Below, piece after piece: positions 1 through 4,991 of a stretch of DNA of 5,824 nt. The notes under the pieces are model-generated. The model worked only from the letters and a program-made list of their open reading frames with translations, was not told the DNA's origin and searched no databases. The DNA is from Ilumatobacteraceae bacterium (GTDB lineage Bacteria > Actinomycetota > Acidimicrobiia > Acidimicrobiales > Ilumatobacteraceae): NCBI GenBank assembly GCA_021741795.1, contig JAIOXC010000090.1, positions 1-5,824 on the forward strand, given 5' to 3'. Made by a program: the position numbers and the translations under genes. Each line of letters begins with the position of its first letter. Position 1 is the stretch's first letter.

Positions 1-1
1 A

Positions 2-181
2 CTACCAGATAATCTTCGTGCCGTCATCGAGCCACTCATTGAGGCAGTTCCTCTTGACATTGCCGCACTGCTCAGTAGCGAACAAGTTGTGGCTTTGCAA
101 GAACGCGCACAGTGGATCTGTGAAGGTGGAGCATTTCCTATCGATCGCAGTGGCACTCGATACCCGTGGCCAATCCTTTGA
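2..181 (+). CDS. C-terminal fragment of an unrecognised protein (5' end outside window)
   Basis: This frame is open from the left edge (first full codon at 2) to a TGA at 179-181 and gives 59 residues, so only the C-terminus is visible. The fragment starts LPDNLRAVIEPLIEAV, has an amphipathic stretch (LLSSEQVVALQERAQWI) and ends in GTRYPWPIL. The balanced composition, with charged residues and tryptophans in helix-like spacing, looks like real protein. A competing frame with an ATG at 18 gives a Ser/Leu/His-rich sequence and looks like a shadow. The stop lies inside the beginning of the next gene: a 16-base overlap if that gene starts at GTG 166, or a TTGA-type 4-base overlap if it starts at TTG 178. 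Either layout implies one transcript and coupled translation. I do not recognise the family, and no function is proposed. Confidence 0.6.
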   Translation, partial: LPDNLRAVIEPLIEAVPLDIAALLSSEQVVALQERAQWICEGGAFPIDRSGTRYPWPIL

Positions 182-1170
182 GCGATTTCAATCAACTCAT
201 TGACCGCAGTGATCTGGATGGTTTGGTGCGCGCGGTAGATGACTTGTGTTCAAGCCGCGACTGGTCATCGCTCTTGCAATTGCGCAACTCGTGCAGGCTC
301 GCAACAGCAAGTGGCAAGCAACTTTGGCCGGCATCCACACTTGCCGAATACCGCCTTGCCTTGCTCGCCCCTGCACACATCGCAGCCCAGGTGGTCCTAG
401 AAGGCTCCGGAAGGTTTACTCTCGGACCACTCACCGAAGTAATTGCTCAAAACCATCAGTGGTTGGAGTTGCAACATGAGTTACCGCATTCGCCAATTGC
501 TTCGTTTGTTGCACACGAGTGTGCATTGCGCGGACAGCACATCGAAAACCCTGCTGATGTTTTTGATGCACTCGAGACCCCGCTCGAATTACAGAATTGG
601 GAACCCAACTACGAACTTGCCGTCTATCGCGATAACTCTGCAGAGTTTCCGTCGCCAGAGCTTCCACCCACGTCAACAGGTCGTGTTGTAACTGCTGCTA
701 CTTCGTCAGAGAGTGCGAATGTTCAGGACAGCGCTGTCGTCGATGCAGTGCATCAACTCGTTAGTGCTTGGACAACTTCATCCAATGGAAAACTGCAGAT
801 TGGCGCAACACGTGGAGACGAAACGCATGCGCTTGCATCTGTCGGCATTGCATCGGCAACACTGCGCGAACTCGAGCCAACTCAAGCATTGGCGCTGTTG
901 GCTTGGGCCGGCGCAAGCGGTGGCGCATTTGGTCGGCGTCGTGGTGCTGCAGCAGGGCGTGACAGCGCGTGGTGGCTGCTTGGCGCACTCTCGGGGCGCT
1001 CAAACCAATGGCCACTCGACAATGATGAGATTGGCGACGTACTGCATTCGTTGAAATGGTCGTGGTTTGATGCAGATGAGAGCCCAACCGGTTGGCAATT
1101 GCAACTCATGATCGTTGACTATCAGCGTGGTTTATCTTGGGCGATCAACGCTCGAGACTCGGTTGCTTGA
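166..1170 (+). CDS. Conserved-looking actinobacterial protein of unknown function
   Basis: This frame gives 334 residues from GTG 166 to TGA 1168-1170. No signal peptide or membrane segment is visible, so it is probably cytoplasmic. Residues 1-150 are helix-rich, with paired helices around VRAVDDLC and SSLLQLRNSC that resemble a helical-repeat scaffold, but no named repeat fits well. Residues 160-190 form a Pro/Ser/Thr-rich linker. The C-terminal part (190-334) carries a distinctive segment, GASGGAFGRRRGAAAGR at 249-265, followed by a Trp-rich stretch (AWWLLGAL, QWPLD, LKWSWFD). I have an unverified impression that such a C-terminus recurs in uncharacterised actinobacterial proteins (DUF6183-like); treat this only as a lead. 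The start is uncertain: neither GTG 166 nor TTG 178 has a good Shine-Dalgarno sequence, which fits coupling to the overlapping upstream gene. No catalytic motif was identified. Confidence 0.85.
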   Translation: MANPLSDFNQLIDRSDLDGLVRAVDDLCSSRDWSSLLQLRNSCRLATASGKQLWPASTLAEYRLALLAPAHIAAQVVLEGSGRFTLGPLTEVIAQNHQWLELQHELPHSPIASFVAHECALRGQHIENPADVFDALETPLELQNWEPNYELAVYRDNSAEFPSPELPPTSTGRVVTAATSSESANVQDSAVVDAVHQLVSAWTTSSNGKLQIGATRGDETHALASVGIASATLRELEPTQALALLAWAGASGGAFGRRRGAAAGRDSAWWLLGALSGRSNQWPLDNDEIGDVLHSLKWSWFDADESPTGWQLQLMIVDYQRGLSWAINARDSVA

Positions 1171-1196
1171 CAACCAGAGCACGACCTGTGTAACAC
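1167..1196 (+). promoter_or_regulatory. Candidate promoter for the small coiled-coil gene
   Basis: A perfect TTGACA at 1167-1172 overlaps the stop codon of the preceding gene. An 18-base spacer separates it from TAACAC at 1191-1196, a poor -10 box (three of six consensus bases) preceded by TG at 1187-1188. Transcription would start near 1203, about 65 bases before the mini-ORF at 1268. The weak -10 keeps confidence low, and read-through from the upstream genes is equally possible. Confidence 0.35.
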
Positions 1197-1267
1197 TCAA
1201 AATTCACAGCATTTAACGCAATCAGCCGTACACATCGTTGTAACACAAACAACCAATAGGAGTCACG

Positions 1268-1303
1268 GTGACAGCATTAATGGAAGATAGACGAGCGGAG
1301 TAA
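1268..1303 (+). other. 11-codon mini-ORF or interrupted 5' end of the coiled-coil gene
   Basis: A GTG at 1268 sits five bases after AGGAG (1258-1262), the best ribosome binding site in this gap. It opens a reading frame for MTALMEDRRAE that ends at TAA 1301-1303. The next gene starts at GTG 1307, after one codon (CTA), in the same frame. The segment could be a leader peptide coupled to the next gene, or the true N-terminus of that gene broken by a nonsense mutation, a sequencing error or a recoded stop. The charged, helix-prone peptide would continue smoothly into the downstream helix-prone sequence. The sequence alone cannot decide between these. Confidence 0.35.
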
Positions 1304-1306
1304 CTA

Positions 1307-1615
1307 GTGGAAGAATTGTTCACCGAAAACTTGGACAGGAACGCGACTGGCAATGACATGCGCAAACTAGCTATCAACATGGACAAGCGATTTGACTCAG
1401 TAGATAGGCGGTTTGACGCGGTGGACAGGCGCTTCGACGCAACCGATCGTGCAATCAATGAGCTGCGCCACGATATGAATGAGGGCTTTAACCGAATCGA
1501 ATATCGCCTCACCCATCACCTGATCAACAATGTTGGTTGGATGATCGCCACCAATATTGCAGTTTTTGGCACGGTCATTGCCTCACTTGCATTCCTCTCG
1601 AGTTACTCCAAGTAG
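1307..1615 (+). CDS. Small coiled-coil protein with one C-terminal transmembrane segment
   Basis: The protein has 102 residues, from GTG 1307 to TAG 1613-1615. GGAG at 1297-1300, six bases upstream, supports this start. Residues 26-46 are three near-identical heptads (DKRFDSV, DRRFDAV, DRRFDAT), followed by degenerate ones to about residue 67. Hydrophobic residues at fixed heptad spacing predict a parallel coiled coil. Residues 73-97 form one hydrophobic segment (NNVGWMIATNIAVFG and on through IASLAFL), ending in a short SSYSK tail. The layout suggests a tail-anchored membrane protein with a cytoplasmic oligomerising rod. Similar short heptad-plus-membrane proteins occur widely in bacteria and phages (Bdr-like or XhlA-like layouts), but heptads produce resemblance without homology, so no role is assigned. 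An in-frame mini-ORF ends just before the start, so the native N-terminus may be longer. Confidence 0.8.
   Translation: MEELFTENLDRNATGNDMRKLAINMDKRFDSVDRRFDAVDRRFDATDRAINELRHDMNEGFNRIEYRLTHHLINNVGWMIATNIAVFGTVIASLAFLSSYSK
1382..1444 (+). repeat. Three tandem 21-bp units encoding heptads
   Basis: Three consecutive 21-base units (1382-1402, 1403-1423, 1424-1444) encode DKRFDSV, DRRFDAV and DRRFDAT. The units differ mainly at third codon positions, so the protein repeat is kept while the DNA has drifted. A fourth unit begins (GAT CGT, 'DR') and then diverges. Such units can change copy number by whole heptads without breaking the frame. Confidence 0.8.
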
Positions 1616-1659
1616 GCAAGGCTTTACTTAGCAAAATCAACGAACTTGAATACAGATAG

Positions 1660-4290
1660 CTATTTGTTCGAGCATTTCTTTTCATACACAATTTTTTCAG
1701 AATCATCGATCCACCGAAGCTCAACTTTGCGCTCGATACTCGTTCCAATATCTTTTGTTACTGCTCCGTATCCCTCATATCGCATGGACACGCGTATACC
1801 TCTTGCGACAAGATAATCAGAAACATTGCGAGCACGTTTCAGTGAAAGATTCTTGAGATATTCGGCTGAGTCAAATCCATTTTTACGCGCAAATCCCGAG
1901 ACAAGAACTAGTCCACCACGCTCGGCCATCAGTCTCGCAACGCGATCTAGTTCTTGTTTATCTCTGGAATCCAGTATTGGCGAAGCAGGGTCAAAAATGA
2001 TCCCGTTAGACAATCTCTCACCAACTAGTACTGGTGCAGTGGATTTTTTACTACTGATAGCAGTCCTGCATTCAAGAACCGTAGGAGAACTAGTTTTCGT
2101 CGGAGTAACAGTCGGAGTCGGAGTCGGAGCAACAGTCGTAGTCGTAGTTGTAGTCGGAGCAACCGTCGGGGTCGGATCAACAGTTGTAACTGGAGCAACT
2201 GTCGGGTTTGGAATTGGAGCAGGTGAAACAGTTGCGGTGGTCGTAAAAGATATTGAGTCGTTACCAGCAGTGTCTTGTATTGCCGAATTAGAAGTTGCCG
2301 AGTTCGGAGGTGGTGCCGTATACACAACTGAGATGACGTCTCCAATAACAGCCGGAGTTCCAAGCGTCAAAATTACCGTTGACCCGCTCACCGAATTTGA
2401 ACTCACCGTCATTGACGTGGTGCCAACCGAAACGGCAAAGTCGCCAGCAATAGCAGTCGTCGCATTCAGCGCTTCGTTGAATGTAAGAGTTACTTGTGTA
2501 CCAGCAGTGTTTGCCGTTGCCGAACTCAAGGTAGGTGCAGTTGTATCAATGACAATTGCCTGTGCACCAGCGATGTTGTTGGCACCAGTTGGCAATGTCG
2601 TAGACGTCATGACATTGCCAGCGGCATCTGTTGGTGCCGATGTAAGCGCGTATAACGTCACGGTCAAATCCGCACTGTTATCCCCCGTGCCAACCGTGTA
2701 GGTACCAGACAATGTCGTTGATGCCGTTGCCGTCGTCAAAACCACTGTGTCGCCCGTATCGAGCGTGACGGTGATTGACGCCCCAGCGGCGACCGTTTCG
2801 CTCAGTGTTGCTGTGACATCGACTGTCGTTCCAATCCCATATTTGCCATTTGATTTAGGTGAGGAAAATGAAGTCACAGTTGGAGGCGTTGCATCAACCG
2901 TGATGCTCAATGCCGACGTCAATGCCGAGTCAATACCGCTATTAGTTTGTTTTGCAGTAACCGACCAAACGCCATCGACCAACGTTCCGAGATCGCAACC
3001 CGTAGTTTCGGCAGCCGCCGTAAACGTACAAGTCACATTCGCCGAACCAGCCTTCGTAGCAGTCACCGTTACCGTGTTGCCGTCGGTTGCACTACCAACC
3101 GAAATAGTTGGTGTGTTGTCTGACGTAATATTGTCGGTCGAAGACGAGCCAGAGTCAGATGCAGTTGCTAGATCTGGCGTTGCGGGTGCAGCGGGAGGAG
3201 CGACATACGTAAACCCTCCTGTCAGCGTTGCATTTGGGCTGACGCCGGTTGCAACCACAACATCTCGCGGACCTGCGGTTCCGGATGGTGTTGTACAAGT
3301 AATCGAAGTTGACGAGATAACTACCACCGATGTACACGAACTACCACCAATGGTGACAGTTGCTCCCGATATGAAATTTGCGCCCGTAATTGTCACGGAC
3401 GTGCCGCCTGCAGTTGTGCCAGAAGTTGGTGAAATGCTCGTGACAGTTGGTGGTCCAGAAACGGGCACAACGTTTACACTCGAAGATGCAACGGAGTCGC
3501 CAACAGAGTTCACTGCTTTCAAATAGATCGTGTACGTAACCCCAGGTGTCAAACTGGGAATAGTCACTGGTGAAGATGCATCGGCTGGACTCAGCGCCGT
3601 GTAATTGACACCATCTAGCGAATATTTGTAGTTCGTTACCCCTTGCCGGGTACCTGGACTCACTTGAGTGAATGCGATAGATGCCGAACCGCTACCCGCG
3701 GTCGCAGTTAGCCCCATTGGCTTGTATGGAACAGTCTCCGCAGCGCTCGAACCACTCACCGTGCAACCAGCATGTCTGGTTGAAGTTGAAGTATTGGGTG
3801 GAGTGCCATTGACGATCTGATACCAACTCAGACTCTTGGTGACAGGAACAGTATTAAACACTGCGCGAAGGTAGAAATAATGTAGGACACCGTTTGGCAA
3901 TCCCAAAGTGTCCCAACTAACTTCAACAGGACTTGTTGCGTCGGCCGGACTTAGTGCTCTAAATGATCCGTCAGGTGGCTCCGCACTTATTTCGGTTGTT
4001 GAATACGCGTACTCATAATTAGTGACAGTAGGTGACGTCTGAGTTGGGGCTGTGAGGTAAAAAACAATCCCCCAGTTGTCGCACAACATATCCACATACC
4101 TCGGTTGATCCGCATTGGATGCAAGCGCTGTATTTGACTCAGTACGCGTATTCGGCACAAAGATCAACACGACAAGCAGTAGCGCGGCGGCGGCCACCTG
4201 GCGAAGGCCACCACCACGAACCCATTGCTTAAAGCTTCGCTTGAGCTCAGATTTGCTAGCGACTCGGTGATTCTTCATAGCCTCTAACAT
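1660..4290 (-). CDS. Large secreted multidomain surface protein: FN3, IPT/TIG, Ig-like, SwmB-type repeat and OmpA-like domain
   Basis: This is an 876-residue wall-associated or adhesin-like protein. A basic N-tail (1-30) precedes a hydrophobic segment at about 31-46 (VAAAALLLVVLIFVP). ALA at 55-57 is a possible signal-peptidase site; otherwise the segment is a membrane anchor. Domains in order: divergent FN3-like (62-160), FN3 (187-276), IPT/TIG (280-363, with SPTSGTTAGGTSVTITG), Ig-like (365-468), a second Ig-like domain with ITVTLDTGD and ADLTVTLYA (469-583), a SwmB-type repeat (584-684, with VTLTFNEALNATTA and IQDTAGND), a Pro/Thr linker (690-740) and an OmpA-like domain (741-865, with KNLSLKRARNV and GYGAVTKD). 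The OmpA-like end suggests peptidoglycan association, and the other modules suggest display and adhesion; the ligand is unknown. Eight cysteines fall as one pair per domain in four domains. No LPxTG sorting signal is present. The start could be ATG 4290 or the in-frame ATG 4278. It is divergent from a TetR gene, the likely regulator. Confidence 0.9.
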   Translation of the reverse strand: MLEAMKNHRVASKSELKRSFKQWVRGGGLRQVAAAALLLVVLIFVPNTRTESNTALASNADQPRYVDMLCDNWGIVFYLTAPTQTSPTVTNYEYAYSTTEISAEPPDGSFRALSPADATSPVEVSWDTLGLPNGVLHYFYLRAVFNTVPVTKSLSWYQIVNGTPPNTSTSTRHAGCTVSGSSAAETVPYKPMGLTATAGSGSASIAFTQVSPGTRQGVTNYKYSLDGVNYTALSPADASSPVTIPSLTPGVTYTIYLKAVNSVGDSVASSSVNVVPVSGPPTVTSISPTSGTTAGGTSVTITGANFISGATVTIGGSSCTSVVVISSTSITCTTPSGTAGPRDVVVATGVSPNATLTGGFTYVAPPAAPATPDLATASDSGSSSTDNITSDNTPTISVGSATDGNTVTVTATKAGSANVTCTFTAAAETTGCDLGTLVDGVWSVTAKQTNSGIDSALTSALSITVDATPPTVTSFSSPKSNGKYGIGTTVDVTATLSETVAAGASITVTLDTGDTVVLTTATASTTLSGTYTVGTGDNSADLTVTLYALTSAPTDAAGNVMTSTTLPTGANNIAGAQAIVIDTTAPTLSSATANTAGTQVTLTFNEALNATTAIAGDFAVSVGTTSMTVSSNSVSGSTVILTLGTPAVIGDVISVVYTAPPPNSATSNSAIQDTAGNDSISFTTTATVSPAPIPNPTVAPVTTVDPTPTVAPTTTTTTTVAPTPTPTVTPTKTSSPTVLECRTAISSKKSTAPVLVGERLSNGIIFDPASPILDSRDKQELDRVARLMAERGGLVLVSGFARKNGFDSAEYLKNLSLKRARNVSDYLVARGIRVSMRYEGYGAVTKDIGTSIERKVELRWIDDSEKIVYEKKCSNK
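2071..2223 (-). repeat. Low-complexity Pro/Thr linker with hexamer repeats
   Basis: On the + strand this stretch is built from variants of GTCGGA, GTCGTA and GAGCAACAGTC, densest at about 2099-2165. On the coding strand it encodes the Pro/Thr/Val linker at residues 690-740, including seven consecutive Thr and repeated PTPTV. It probably forms an extended spacer that lifts the Ig-like array away from the OmpA-like wall-binding end. In-frame unit changes would alter spacer length. Confidence 0.8.
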
Positions 4291-4298
4291 TATTAGAG
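4282..4298. promoter_or_regulatory. Perfect inverted repeat, candidate TetR operator over the surface-protein start
   Basis: CTCTAA (4282-4287) and TTAGAG (4293-4298) are exact reverse complements with a five-base spacer, a 17-base palindrome of the size typical for TetR-family operators. It covers the upstream ATG (4288-4290) of the minus-strand surface-protein gene and touches a plausible -10 (TATTCT, 4302-4297) for that gene. The divergent TetR gene begins about 50 bases away. This placement suits repression. Binding by this regulator is inferred, not shown. Confidence 0.45.
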
Positions 4299-4346
4299 AA
4301 TATTGAACCGACTTACTGACTGAAAATTTATAACTAGGATTTGTTT
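4291..4346. promoter_or_regulatory. Divergent intergenic region with promoter-like elements for both genes
   Basis: For the minus-strand gene, TTTTCA (4326-4321) and TATTCT (4302-4297) are separated by 18 bases, each matching four of six consensus positions. Transcription would begin at about 4290, on or next to the upstream ATG, so the message could be leaderless. For the plus strand, TATAAC at 4329-4334 is a good -10 match, but no convincing -35 lies 16-18 bases upstream; TTGAAC at 4303-4308 is 20 bases away. Its predicted start near 4341 would fall after the AGGA at 4336-4339. Both assignments are by eye. Confidence 0.35.
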
Positions 4347-4991
4347 GTGGCTGAAATAAACAACACTCGCGAGCGATTGCTCAAGGCAGCCGCAGCAACA
4401 ATCGACAAAGGTGGTGAGGGTGCCGTACGCATACGGGATCTCACGAAGTCATGCGACATCACCGCTCCCTCGATCTACCACTTCTTCGGCAGCCGCGAAG
4501 GCCTCATTGATGCAGCCCAAGCTTTCCGCTTTTCACGCGGGCAACGTCAGTTGAGCGATGCTTTTGCTTCTGCGATTCACACTTGCAAAAGCAAGACTCA
4601 ATTCGTCGAGCTTGCGCATCGATTTCTAGAAACTATGTTTGCCCCCGACCGGCGCGTAATCCGCAATTCGCGCCTCAACGTGCTCGGCAATGCGATCAAT
4701 CGGCCAGCGCTGTCAAAGGAATTGGGGATTGCCCAAGATGTTTCAAACAAGGTAGTCGGTGAATCTTTGGGTTATGCGCAGACCAAAGGCTGGGTGCGAG
4801 ACGATTTCAATACCGAGATGTTTGCAGCATGGCTCAACGGAATGGTCAACTCGCGTCGCCTCATAGAAATGAATGGCACTCACCCACTTGGCGACGAGTG
4901 GGACGTGATTGCTAAACGCTCTATATGTATGACTATCGGCATTCCTGAGCCGGCTCGAAAAAAATCGAAGCCAACTAAAAAGCGTCAGTAA
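4347..4991 (+). CDS. TetR/AcrR-family transcriptional regulator
   Basis: This is a predicted 214-residue DNA-binding repressor of typical TetR-family length. The N-terminal domain (about 5-55) has helix 1 (TRERLLKAAAATIDKGG), then IRDLTKSC, the turn DIT and the recognition helix APSIYHFF followed by GSREGLIDAA. SIYHFF-x-S/N-(R/K)-E-x-L is the family hallmark. The remaining all-helical part should bind a ligand and dimerise; ligands cannot be read from sequence. GTG 4347 is preferred over TTG 4341 because AGGA (4336-4339) is seven bases before it but only one base before the TTG. The C-terminus ends in a basic tail (PARKKSKPTKKRQ) that may add nonspecific DNA contacts. It is divergent from the large surface-protein gene, whose start carries a palindrome, so control of that gene and of itself is the simplest inference. 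An alternative is control of etfA-linked acyl-CoA metabolism. Confidence 0.9.
   Translation: MAEINNTRERLLKAAAATIDKGGEGAVRIRDLTKSCDITAPSIYHFFGSREGLIDAAQAFRFSRGQRQLSDAFASAIHTCKSKTQFVELAHRFLETMFAPDRRVIRNSRLNVLGNAINRPALSKELGIAQDVSNKVVGESLGYAQTKGWVRDDFNTEMFAAWLNGMVNSRRLIEMNGTHPLGDEWDVIAKRSICMTIGIPEPARKKSKPTKKRQ

Noticed and set aside
18..203. Plus-strand frame with an ATG at 18
   Set aside because: Its Ser/Leu/His-rich product resembles an out-of-frame translation. The frame open from position 2 has better composition and fits coupling with the next gene.
1222..1512. Minus-strand frame of 96 codons opposite the coiled-coil gene
   Set aside because: Its Ser/Arg/Leu repeats are just the complement of the heptad-coding repeat. 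The plus frame has a ribosome binding site, a coiled coil and a transmembrane segment.
1610..1629. Possible bidirectional terminator between the convergent coiled-coil and surface-protein genes
   Set aside because: AAGTA/TACTT can pair, but the stem is only five AT-rich pairs around a ten-base loop, with no T-run on either side.
1826..2701. Long plus-strand reading frame (291 codons) antisense to the surface-protein gene
   Set aside because: It is Val/Thr/Ala-rich low-complexity sequence and mirrors the Thr/Val/Pro-rich coding on the other strand. It lacks a Shine-Dalgarno and recognisable domains, while the minus frame has several clear domains.
2747..3526. Second long plus-strand reading frame (259 codons) antisense to the surface-protein gene
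   Set aside because: Same kind of shadow: the opposite-strand composition suppresses stop codons. No motif or start context supports it.
4341..4343. TTG 4341 as the start of the TetR gene
   Set aside because: The AGGA is only one base away, whereas GTG 4347 has a seven-base spacing. A leaderless TTG start is possible but less likely.
4958..4964. Run of seven A near the end of the TetR gene as a programmed slippage site
   Set aside because: It falls within a lysine-rich tail where A-runs are expected from the codons, and no downstream structure or useful alternative frame was seen.
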